A stretch of DNA of 36,340 nt, taken from assembly GCA_016182965.1 (NCBI GenBank), contig JACPFM010000016.1, positions 1 to 36,340 of the forward strand, in the 5' to 3' direction. Below are positions 27,332 through 34,882 of this stretch, piece after piece. How positions within the stretch are numbered: the stretch's first letter is position 1; every line of letters begins with the position of its first letter. The translations under genes and the position numbers were made by a program. The stretch is from Deltaproteobacteria bacterium (GTDB lineage: Bacteria > Myxococcota_A > Polyangia > Polyangiales > JADJMO01). The notes below the pieces were generated by a model that was not told the origin of the DNA, made no database searches, and worked only from the letters and a program-made list of their open reading frames with translations.

Positions 27332-28038
27332 TTGAGGGCGAACGACAGAGGCAGGAGCATGTCGAGCTTGGTCTTGGTGCGCAGGCGGATCGGATCGAGG
27401 CCGGGGCCCGTCTTGAGCACGAGGTAGATCTCGACCTGCAGCGGGAGCCGGTTCGGCTGGCCGGCGATCGAGGTCGTGTCCCACGATTCGGTCCACATGC
27501 CGGTGGTCGGATCGAGGTAGCGGAGCTGGAAGGTGTCGACGTCGTCGGCGAGCACCTGGACCACGCCCCCCTTGCCGTGCTGATCGTCGATGATCATCTG
27601 CTCGCGACGGACCAGATCGAGCTGGTTCGACTTCTTCGCGTTGGTCACCGTGAAGTACGACAGCTCGCACTGATCGCTCTCGTGCGCGTCCTTCAAGAGG
27701 CGCCGGTGCGCGAAGGCGTCGAAGTCGACGCGGCCCGATTTCCCGGTGAACGCGGTCACGCGGGTCATCAGCACCGGCGACGCCGCGTTGTGCGCGGAGA
27801 TGAAGGCCATCGACAGCTCACGCGCCATGCGGGTCATCGCGATGCGCCCGACGCGGTAGCGCTCGGCGATCGCCGAGGCGGCCTGCTTGCCGCGCGTGAT
27901 CGTGCTGAACGCTCCGTAGACCAGCACCGAGATCATCGTGAGCACGGCGACCGCGATCATCACCTCGATGAGGGTGAGGCCGCGGGCCGACGCCCGATCA
28001 CGGCGCGCGCTCGGAGCGCGGTCGCGGCGCGCGGTCAT
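27328..28038 (-). CDS. gspJ: Type II secretion minor pseudopilin GspJ
   Basis: The ATG at 28038 overlaps gspI (ATGA); 236 residues. An Arg-rich leader of 20 residues ends in the prepilin peptidase site ARG-LTLIEVMIAVAVLTMI, with Glu at position 5 of the mature protein. The body has typical GspJ features: RVGRIAMTRMARELSMAF, a segment with YFTVTNAKKSNQLDLVRRE, and DDVDTFQLRYLDPTTGMW. It forms part of the pseudopilus tip with GspI and GspK. The stop overlaps the gspK start. Confidence 0.9.
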   Translation of the reverse strand: MTARRDRAPSARRDRASARGLTLIEVMIAVAVLTMISVLVYGAFSTITRGKQAASAIAERYRVGRIAMTRMARELSMAFISAHNAASPVLMTRVTAFTGKSGRVDFDAFAHRRLLKDAHESDQCELSYFTVTNAKKSNQLDLVRREQMIIDDQHGKGGVVQVLADDVDTFQLRYLDPTTGMWTESWDTTSIAGQPNRLPLQVEIYLVLKTGPGLDPIRLRTKTKLDMLLPLSFALK

Positions 28039-29000
28039 CGCGGCGCTCCGATCGGGGAGCTCATTCCGCCGCCGGGCGGCTGGAGCGGCGTGATGCCGCC
28101 GCCCGGCGCGCCGGGCATCCCCGGCATGCCAGGCATGCCGGGCTGCGCGCTGCCCATGCCCGGGATGATCGGCGGCAGGCCCTTCTGCGGATTGGTGACG
28201 AACTGGACGATCGTCAGCTTGCGGGCGATGGGGCCTTCGTTCCACATCACGTCGAGCGTGACGCGACGGATCGACGCCTCGAGCAGCGGCTTCAGCTGCG
28301 GGTAGACGATGTTCATCGCGAGCCCCGCGATGCCGGCCACGCCGGTCTGCCCGCTGGGCCCCGTCGGCTGCGCGAGCGTCGAGGTGAGCGCGGAGATGCC
28401 GCCGTCGGCGAGCGCGCCCGGATTGCCCGCCGCGCCCGCGAGCGCGCCGAGCGCGCCGAGGCCGCCCATCCCGCCGCCCGCGAGGCCGCCTCCGACGCCC
28501 GCGTCGCCGCCGCCGCCGGTGAGGCCGCCGTCGCCGACCTGGCTCGCCGGCGGGTTGGGCAGCTCCACGCGTTCGATGTTCCAGTGGCAGCTCATGCCGG
28601 CCGGCGAGTCGCCCGAGCAGCACGGGCCGTCCTCGGCCTGATCGGTCTCGGGGTAACCCTTGCCGAGCAGCTCCGCCTCGAGCTCGTCCATCTTGCAGCG
28701 CGCCGCGCTGGTCGCCAGCGTGAGGTTGCGCGCCTGCACGTTGGCGCCGTAGAGGCCGGCCTGCGCCGAGAGGATCGCGGTCAGACCGAGGCCGAGGATC
28801 GCCAGGGCGACCATGACCTCGAGGAGGGTGAACCCTCGCGAGCCGGGTCTAGAGTCTAGAGTCCAGAGTCCAGAGTCTGACGCCGCTCGCAGCAGGCGCG
28901 GCGCGCTCTCGACTCTAGACTCTAGACTCTGGACCATGCGCGAACGCGCAGCGGCGAGGCTGCGGCGCGCGCGGGCGGCGACACGCTCAGCGGCCGTCAT
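28035..29000 (-). CDS. gspI: Type II secretion minor pseudopilin GspI with long repeat-derived leader and Gly-rich insert
   Basis: The prepilin motif SRG-FTLLEVMVALAILGLGL identifies GspI. The ATG at 29000 overlaps the gspH end and gives 321 residues, against about 125 in classic GspI. Two oddities explain the size. The leader before the cleavage glycine is about 55 residues, and its second half is a translated heptamer repeat element (28847-28935). The body also has a Gly/Ala-rich insert (about 28390-28545) and a Pro/Gly/Met tail (PGMPGMPG). An ATG at 28937 is an alternative start but still includes the repeat. GspI nucleates the pseudopilus tip. The family call is secure; whether the long leader is processed is unknown. 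Confidence 0.88.
   Translation of the reverse strand: MTAAERVAARARRSLAAARSRMVQSLESRVESAPRLLRAASDSGLWTLDSRPGSRGFTLLEVMVALAILGLGLTAILSAQAGLYGANVQARNLTLATSAARCKMDELEAELLGKGYPETDQAEDGPCCSGDSPAGMSCHWNIERVELPNPPASQVGDGGLTGGGGDAGVGGGLAGGGMGGLGALGALAGAAGNPGALADGGISALTSTLAQPTGPSGQTGVAGIAGLAMNIVYPQLKPLLEASIRRVTLDVMWNEGPIARKLTIVQFVTNPQKGLPPIIPGMGSAQPGMPGMPGMPGAPGGGITPLQPPGGGMSSPIGAPR
28847..28935. repeat. Heptamer inverted-repeat element A2 inside the gspI frame
   Basis: First arm at 28847-28880 (GTCTAGA twice, then GTCCAGA twice, then GTCTGA), a core of about 30 bases, second arm at 28911-28935 (GACTCTA twice, GACTCTG). On the minus strand it lies about 50 bases behind the gspH stop and is read as part of the gspI leader. 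Confidence 0.9.
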
Positions 29001-29736
29001 CTTCCGCCTCGCTCGCTTCGCTGTCGTCGCGCGGGTGCGCCACGGCGACGACGCCCTCGGCGATGCTCGGTCGCCCGGTCAACGGGGCGAGCACCACCGA
29101 GAAGACGTCCTTCTCGTCGCCGCTGTTGGCGATCGCGAGCGCGACGCTCGCGCGCTCGGCCGCCGAGCCGAAGAAGTAGACGTACCCGCGGCCGCCCACC
29201 TTCGGCGCGTCGTCGTGGGCGGTGTCGACCGACTTCACGACGATGCCGGGGTGCAGCGGCTGCGGCACGCCGGCCGCGCCCGCGACGGGGCTGAACGACG
29301 CGCGCGGCGCCTGCGGCCCCTGCGAGATGCGATCGGCCTCGGCGAGCGCCGTCTTCTCGGCGTCGGTCGCGGGATCGGCGCCGCCGGTGCCGGCGAGGTC
29401 CTTCGACTGGATGAGCATCTTCTCGCGCGACTCTTCGATCCAGATCGTGCCCTGGTCCATGTCGATGACCAGGCGCAGATCGTTGCCGGTCGACGAGGCG
29501 CGCTGGAACGCCACCCGCATCGCCGTGGCGACGCGCGAGGCGCTCCCCTTGAGCCGCGAGCGCTGGATCTGCCCCCCGGCGAAGACCATCCCGCCGAGGA
29601 GGGCCACGCCGATGGCCATCACGATCAGCACCTCGACGAGCGTCAGCCCACGCGCCCGCGCGTATCGACGCCGCGACGCCGACGGCCGGAGGGGCCATCG
29701 ACGGACGGACGTGCGCGCGGAGCGGAGGGTCATCAT
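28987..29736 (-). CDS. gspH: Type II secretion minor pseudopilin GspH
   Basis: ATG at 29736 (or the adjacent ATG at 29733); 249 residues, longer than the usual 170. A 30-residue basic leader ends at ARG-LTLVEVLIVMAIGVALLG, with Glu at position 5. GspH-type features follow: RSRLKGSASRVATAMRVAFQRASSTGNDLRLVIDMDQGTIWIE, and a C-terminal beta part (RGYVYFFGSAAERASVALA). It begins four bases after the gspG stop. The acidic tail EASEAEDDGR is unusual. GspH joins the major pseudopilin rod to the tip. Confidence 0.88.
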   Translation of the reverse strand: MMTLRSARTSVRRWPLRPSASRRRYARARGLTLVEVLIVMAIGVALLGGMVFAGGQIQRSRLKGSASRVATAMRVAFQRASSTGNDLRLVIDMDQGTIWIEESREKMLIQSKDLAGTGGADPATDAEKTALAEADRISQGPQAPRASFSPVAGAAGVPQPLHPGIVVKSVDTAHDDAPKVGGRGYVYFFGSAAERASVALAIANSGDEKDVFSVVLAPLTGRPSIAEGVVAVAHPRDDSEASEAEDDGR

Positions 29737-29740
29737 GCGA

Positions 29741-30178
29741 TCACTTGGTAGGACGCGCGCCGGCCCAGATGTCGTCCTCGCTGCCTTCCTTGCCGTCGGG
29801 CCCGCTGCGGACGACGCCGTACTCTTCGCCGGTGCACAGGATGCGGTAGGGCTTGCCCCACGGATCGTTGGTGTTCTGGTCGGCCTTGATCGCCTTGTCG
29901 GCCTTGAGCGCCTCGACCGTCGGGCACTCGCCGCCGGTGCCCGGGTGATTGAGCTTCCACACCTCGACGACCTGCACCAGCGTCTTGGCGTCGGTCTTGG
30001 CCGTGTCCTTCTGGGCCTGCTGGAACTTGGGCACGGCGTAGATGGCGACGCCGCCGGCGATCAGGCTGAGGATCGCGACGACGATGAGGACTTCGACGAG
30101 CGTGACGCCGCGCGAACGACGACGCCCGCTGGACCTTCGACTGCGTGGCTGAAAGACCTTCGACCCGATCATGACCAT
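29741..30178 (-). CDS. gspG: Type II secretion major pseudopilin GspG
   Basis: The ATG at 30178 follows AGGAGC; 145 residues. A 24-residue basic leader ends at RSRG-VTLVEVLIVVAILSLIAGG, with Glu at position 5. The C-terminal part has the GspG calcium-binding-loop pattern: NDPWGKPYRILCTGEEYGVVRSGPDGKEGSEDDIWAG. GspG polymerises into the pseudopilus that pushes substrates through GspD. A pair of cysteines (GGECPT and ILCTG) is present, as in some delta-type GspG proteins. It lies 35 bases after a second, GspG-like gene. Confidence 0.93.
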   Translation of the reverse strand: MVMIGSKVFQPRSRRSSGRRRSRGVTLVEVLIVVAILSLIAGGVAIYAVPKFQQAQKDTAKTDAKTLVQVVEVWKLNHPGTGGECPTVEALKADKAIKADQNTNDPWGKPYRILCTGEEYGVVRSGPDGKEGSEDDIWAGARPTK

Positions 30179-30213
30179 GCTCCTTCAACGCTCGTGAACG
30201 TCACTTCTCATTC

Positions 30214-30645
30214 TCATTCGATGCGGTCGAGCCCGTAGGGCTCGCCGTCGGGGCCGTCCGACAACAGATCGTACGGGCGCGCCGGATCGCGCCCGGGGCA
30301 GGTGAAGCGCAGCGGGCGCTTCCATGCGTCGACCGGCGCGCTCGACAGGTACGCGGCGTGGTCGGCCGGCGCGGCCAGCTCGGCCAGATCGCGCGGGCAG
30401 CGACCGCCGTGGTCCGCTCGGAACGCGTCGACCGCCTCGCGCGTGCGCTCGATCGAGGCGCGGCTGATTCGCGCCATCTTGGCGCTCCGATCGCGTTCGC
30501 GGAACCACCACACGAAGAGCACCGCGACGATCGCGAGCAGCCACAGCCCCGCCCGCCGACGACGCAGATCGAGCGCGCCGAGCACTCCCCGTCGCTCCCA
30601 CGGGAAGTACACCGTCCGCTCTCTGCGCTTTCGTCGTCCGAACAT
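30214..30645 (-). CDS. GspG-like membrane protein lacking a prepilin cleavage motif
   Basis: The ATG at 30645 gives 143 residues. A basic cytoplasmic N-terminus leads into one membrane helix (about 33-47, GLWLLAIVAVLFVWW). A helical stem and a small globular end follow that copies the C-terminal design of GspG: CPRDLAELAAP, APVDAWKRPLRFTCPG and YDLLSDGPDGEPYGLD. The G-[FLV]TLxE prepilin peptidase site is absent, so it should stay anchored in the inner membrane rather than enter the pilus by the normal route. Position directly upstream of gspG suggests a role in pseudopilus assembly, for example as chaperone or decoy; this is inference. Confidence 0.78.
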   Translation of the reverse strand: MFGRRKRRERTVYFPWERRGVLGALDLRRRRAGLWLLAIVAVLFVWWFRERDRSAKMARISRASIERTREAVDAFRADHGGRCPRDLAELAAPADHAAYLSSAPVDAWKRPLRFTCPGRDPARPYDLLSDGPDGEPYGLDRIE

Positions 30646-30805
30646 GGTGCTGTGTCTCGCTGCATCGTCGTTGTCGTCGCCGGCGGTGGTGGTGGCGCGG
30701 TCGCGAGGCTGGGGGTCTAGAGTCTAGAGTCTAGAGTCCAGAGTCAGTAGAACGCGTCCCCGACCCCTCGCTGCCGCCGCCTCTCGCATGCTGTCCCTGT
30801 CTCCT

Positions 30806-30826
30806 TCTCTCTCTCTCTCTCTCTCT
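30806..30826. repeat. (TC)n microsatellite 1
   Basis: About ten uninterrupted TC units between the A arm and the B arm of the interleaved repeat. The strand asymmetry (pure pyrimidine on the plus strand) is striking in a high-GC genome. Confidence 0.9.
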
Positions 30827-30932
30827 TTGGTGAGGTCGCTGCTCGCGCGGGCCAGGTCATCAGTCGTCAGTCATCAGTCGTCAGCCCGAGACGTGCCCAC
30901 CACACCCGTCATTCTCGGCCTCGTCGCTCTCA

Positions 30933-30979
<47 letters not shown>

Positions 30980-31036
30980 CTCTTCTGTGACTCTAGACTC
31001 TAGACTCTAGACTCTGGACCGACTGACGACTGACGA

Positions 31037-32438
31037 CTACTGATTGAAGTCGTTCATCTGAATGAGCGGCATGAGAATGGCGAACGCGATGAACCCGACC
31101 GCGCCGCCCATGATGACGATCATGAGCGGCTCGAGGATGGAGGTCAGCGCCGTGATGCGGATCTCGACCGTCGACTCGTAGCTGGTGGCCACCGCCTCGA
31201 GCATCTGCTCGAGCTGGCCGGACTTCTCGCCGACCGCGATCATGTGGGTGACGATCGGCGGGAAGCGCTTCGAGCGCTTGAGCGGCTCGGCGATGCTCTC
31301 GCCCTCGCGGATGGCGGTCGCCGCCTCCTCGATGACCTTCTCGAGCGCCGCGTTGCCGATGACCGCGCGCACGATGTCCATCGCGCGCAGCAGCTGCACG
31401 CCGCTCGCGAGCAGGCTGGCCAGCGTGCTGGCGAACCGCGCGACGGCGATCATCTGGAAGAGCGAGCCGAAGATCGGCAGGTTCAGGATCAGCGTGTCGC
31501 GCGCGAGGCGCCCCTTCTCGGTGCGCAGCCACGCGATGAACGAGCCGACGCCGGCGCCGAGCAGCAGACCGGGCAAGAGCGAGAGGAGGAACTTCAGCGA
31601 CTCGGCGCGGAACACCAGCTCGAGGATGGCGACGAACCCGCCGACGAGCAGGGCGGCCATCGCGCCGCTCTTCGACGGCTTCTTCGGCGTGACCGAGACC
31701 ACGCCGGCGCGCACAGGCTCGACCGGCCTGTGCGTCAGCAGGAAGGCCCCGGCGCCGACCAGCGCGCCGAACAGGAGGCCGTGCGACACCGGCGAGGCGA
31801 ACGACTGCGAGACGAAGATGAGGAGCGACGTGTACCAGGGCAGGGCGCGATCGAGCGACGCGAAGATCGCCGTCACCTTCGGCACGACGCCGATCATCAG
31901 CACGGTGATGAGCACCGACCCGATGAGCAGCATCAGGATCGGGTAGGCCATCGCCGCCGAGACCTTGCCGCGGAGGCGCGCCTGCGCTCTCGAGCGTGCC
32001 CGACGCCTCGCCGGCGGCGACCATGTTGATGTACAGCGGCGGGAACACCTTCGGGTGCTCGGCCAGCGCCGTCGCGAACGCGGTGCCCTGATTGAGCTGC
32101 TCGCGCACGCTCGCGAGCACGCGCTTGAGCTCCTCCTTCTCGACCTGATCGGTCAGCGCGCCGATCGCCTCGGTGAGCGGGATGCCCGCGCGCACCAACG
32201 TCGCGAGCTGACGCGTGGTCATCGCGATGTCGTTGATGTTCGGCTTCTTGAAGAAGGCGAAGAGGTTGATGTCGCGCCCGCGCTTGGCCTCTGCGGCGCG
32301 CGACTCGGTGGCGCTGGTGAGCACGATGCCCTCGCGGCGGAGCATCACGCGCAGTCCCTTGGCGTTGTCCGCGTCGCGGACGCCGCGCACCTCCTTGCCG
32401 CTGGCGGCGGAGACCCCGCGGAACTGGTAGACCGCCAT
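31037..32438 (-). pseudogene. gspF: Type II secretion inner-membrane protein GspF, broken by a frameshift as sequenced
   Basis: The ATG at 32438 starts the N-terminal part: YQFRGVSAASGKEVRGV, then the first F domain (RQLATLVRAGIPLTEAIGAL) to VAAGEASGTLES near 31990. The rest lies in the +1 frame: ARLRGKVSAAMAYPILM, three or more membrane helices, and the second F domain (RFASTLASLLASGVQLLRAM, HMIAVGEKSGQLEQMLE) to the end. The segment VLxRLADFxEA that links these parts in GspF is missing, so the break looks like a deletion of about 35 bases. The region between the two F domains is longer than usual and adds hydrophobic segments. GspF is the polytopic platform protein contacting GspE and GspL. 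Confidence 0.88.
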
Positions 32439-32464
32439 TACGCGCGCGCCTCCGGCGCGCAGCG

Positions 32465-32494
32465 GTCTAGAGTCCAGAGTCTAGAGTCCAGGGC
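32465..32494. repeat. Heptamer repeat A4, single GTCTAGA arm
   Basis: About four units alternating GTCTAGA and GTCCAGA run directly into the left end of palindromic element D2. No clear reverse arm is present; CTAGACC at 32868-32874, next to the gspE stop, may be a remnant of it, which would mean D2 was inserted into an A element. Confidence 0.75.
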
Positions 32495-32871
32495 CTGTCC
32501 CTGAATCCCCCGGGATGAATCCCGGGGCACCGAAGGCTGCGTAAGCCTGCTTCGCAGGCTCCTCGCGCTGTGCGCGGTCAAGGCTCGGGTGCGCGGAAGC
32601 CGAAAACTCGGCCGTCCGCAGCGGAGCGTGCGCGAGCGCGGGCGCGCGGCTTTGGCTGCGGAATCCAACGAGTGCGAGCTCCCGCAGTCGTCGACTCCGT
32701 CGGTAACCAACGGAAGCGTGTCGCTGTGAGCGCCGAGCATGCCCGGCATCGACGAGGGCCTCTCGCCGGTTGCGTGCGCCGTGTGCGAGGAGCCCGCTTC
32801 AGCGGGCTTACGACGCCGTCGGTGCCCCGGGCTTCCAGCCCGGGGGCATTTGGGGACAGGCACTAGACCCG
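32491..32871. repeat. Dispersed palindromic element D, copy 2 (complete)
   Basis: The left arm (32491-32585) begins GGCCTGTCCCTGAATCCCC and carries CCGGGATGAATCCCGG and AGCCTGCTTCGCAGGCT hairpins. The right arm (about 32709-32871) carries the matching hairpins in reverse order and ends GGGGACAGGCACTAG. The arms are an imperfect inverted repeat around a core of about 120 bases. No open frame encodes a transposase. It occupies most of the 436-base gap between gspE and gspF; no gene is visible in that gap. Confidence 0.82.
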
Positions 32872-32874
32872 AGC

Positions 32875-34641
32875 TCATTCGACATCGTCCTGCGTCGACG
32901 CCAGGACCTCCTCGACCGAGGTCATCCCCGAGAGCACCTTGCGCGCGCCGTCCTCGCGCATGGTGTCCATGCCGTTCTCCATCGCCGCGCGGCGCACCGC
33001 CGCGGAGTCGGCGTGCTTGAGGATGAGCGAGCGCACCGCCTCGTCGATGAGCATCAGCTCGTAGATCCCGCGACGGCCGGTGTAACCGGCGCCGCCGCAC
33101 ACCTCGCAGCCCTTCGGCTTGTAGAAGATGGGGCGGATGCCGTCCATCGGCACCGGCGGCGAGTAGCGGACGTTGCGCGGCGTGTACGCCGACGACAGCT
33201 TGCGGCGGAGCTTCTGCGCGATGCTCGCCGGGTCCATCGCGAGCTGCTCGAGCTCGTAGTCGGTCGCCTCGTAGGGCTCCTTGCACTGATCGCAGAGCTT
33301 GCGCACGAGGCGCTGGGCGAGGATGCCGATGGTCGACGAGGCGACCATGAACGGCTCGACCTCCATCTCGACGAGGCGGGTGACCGCGCCGGCGGCGTCG
33401 TTGGTGTGGATGGTCGAGAGCACGAGGTGACCGGTGAGCGACGCGTGGACGGCGATCTCGGCCGTCTCGCGGTCGCGGATCTCACCGACCATGATCACGT
33501 CGGGATCCTGGCGGAGGAAGGCGCGGAGGGCGCTGGCGAAGGTGAGGCCGATCTTCGCGTTGACGTGCACCTGGTGGATGCGCGGCAGCTCGTACTCGAC
33601 CGGATCCTCGGCGGTGAGGATGTTGAGGTTCGGCTTGTTGATCCGGTTGAGGCACGCGTAGAGCGTGGTCGTCTTGCCGGCGCCGGTCGGGCCGGTGACC
33701 AGGATGATCCCGTGCGGGCGCTGGATCAGGTGATCCATCAGCGCGTACTCGCGGTCGTAGAACCCGAGATCGGGCAGGTCGAGGAGGACGCTCGACTTGT
33801 TCAACAAGCGCATGACGATGCGCTCGTGGCCGCGCGACGTCGGGATGGTGCTGACGCGGATGTCGACGCCCTTGCCGGCGATCTTCAGCGTGATGCGGCC
33901 GTCCTGCGGCAGGCGCTTCTCGGCGATGTTCAGGCCCGCCATGATCTTCACGCGGGCGATGATGTTCGGCATGACCGCGCGGCCGGCGCGGCGCGCCTCG
34001 TGGAGCTCGCCGTCGATCCGGTAGCGCACCATCACCTCGCGCTCTTCCGGCTCGATGTGGATGTCGGACGCGCGACGCTTGCTCGCCTCGGCGAACAGCG
34101 AGTTCACCCAGCGGATGATCTTCGCGTCGTCCTCCGACTGGTCGATGATGTCGGTGAGCTCCTCGGTGTCCTCCTCCTCCTTCTCGAGGTCCTCGGCGGA
34201 GGTGTGGAGCCGCTCGAAGAAGCTGTTGATCGCCTCGACGATCACGCTCCCGGGCGCGACGGTGAGATCGACGGGCTTGCCGAAGATCGCGCGGACGTCG
34301 TCCTGCGCGGCGAGATCGAGCGGATCGGCGGCGACGACGTGGATGCGGCGCGCGTCTTCGCCGATGACCACCACCTTGTGCTGCTTCGACCAGGTGATCG
34401 GCAGGCGGGTGGCGATGTCGCTCGGGATCTTGGCCGGATCGATCGCGTCGACGAAGCGCACGCCGACCTCGTCGGCGAGCGCGCGACCGATCGACGCCTC
34501 GTCGGCGGTGCGCGTCGAGACGAGCAGATCGACGAGATCGACGCCGCGCTCACGCTGGGTGGCGAGCATCTCCTCGAGCTTGGCCGGCGGCAGCACGCCG
34601 CGCCGGGCGAGCACCTCGCCGAGGTAGCGCTGCTCGATCAT
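32875..34641 (-). CDS. gspE: Type II secretion ATPase GspE
   Basis: The ATG at 34641 gives 588 residues. The N-terminal region (about 1-150) resembles the GspE N1/N2 domains that bind GspL. The ATPase core has Walker A GPTGAGKTTT (about 312-321), the Asp box (TAEDPVEYELPRIHQV), Walker B (FLRQDPDVIMVGEIRDRETA) and the His box (HLVLSTIHTND). The zinc-binding tetracysteine motif is present as CDQC (about 449) and CEVC (about 511). It powers pseudopilus assembly from the cytoplasm. It is intact, unlike gspF and gspK. An acidic insertion (EDLEKEEEDTEE) lies before the core. Confidence 0.96.
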   Translation of the reverse strand: MIEQRYLGEVLARRGVLPPAKLEEMLATQRERGVDLVDLLVSTRTADEASIGRALADEVGVRFVDAIDPAKIPSDIATRLPITWSKQHKVVVIGEDARRIHVVAADPLDLAAQDDVRAIFGKPVDLTVAPGSVIVEAINSFFERLHTSAEDLEKEEEDTEELTDIIDQSEDDAKIIRWVNSLFAEASKRRASDIHIEPEEREVMVRYRIDGELHEARRAGRAVMPNIIARVKIMAGLNIAEKRLPQDGRITLKIAGKGVDIRVSTIPTSRGHERIVMRLLNKSSVLLDLPDLGFYDREYALMDHLIQRPHGIILVTGPTGAGKTTTLYACLNRINKPNLNILTAEDPVEYELPRIHQVHVNAKIGLTFASALRAFLRQDPDVIMVGEIRDRETAEIAVHASLTGHLVLSTIHTNDAAGAVTRLVEMEVEPFMVASSTIGILAQRLVRKLCDQCKEPYEATDYELEQLAMDPASIAQKLRRKLSSAYTPRNVRYSPPVPMDGIRPIFYKPKGCEVCGGAGYTGRRGIYELMLIDEAVRSLILKHADSAAVRRAAMENGMDTMREDGARKVLSGMTSVEEVLASTQDDVE

Positions 34642-34663
34642 CGGCGCCGGCCTCCGGCCGTCG

Positions 34664-34882
34664 CAGTCGTCAGTCGCCAGTCGTCAGTCGTCAGCCCTCG
34701 AGAAGTCGTCAGTAGACAGTCGTCAGTCGTCAGCCGAGAACGAGCGACGCCGTCGCTGCGCCTGCGCGCCTCGGCGGCGATGGGGACCTCATGAACTACG
34801 CTCACCTGTTTTCTCCACCCAGCCTGCGTTCGGACCTGCGACATGACTCTCGACTGACGACTGACGACTGATGACTGACGAC
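34664..34882. repeat. Heptamer inverted-repeat element B4 (GTCGTCA family)
   Basis: Two direct arms (34664-34695 and 34705-34738), a core of about 110 bases, and one reverse arm at 34849-34882. The reverse arm forms part of the gspD TAG stop codon. The element fills the gspD-gspE gap and repeats the two-direct-plus-one-reverse layout of element B1. Confidence 0.88.
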
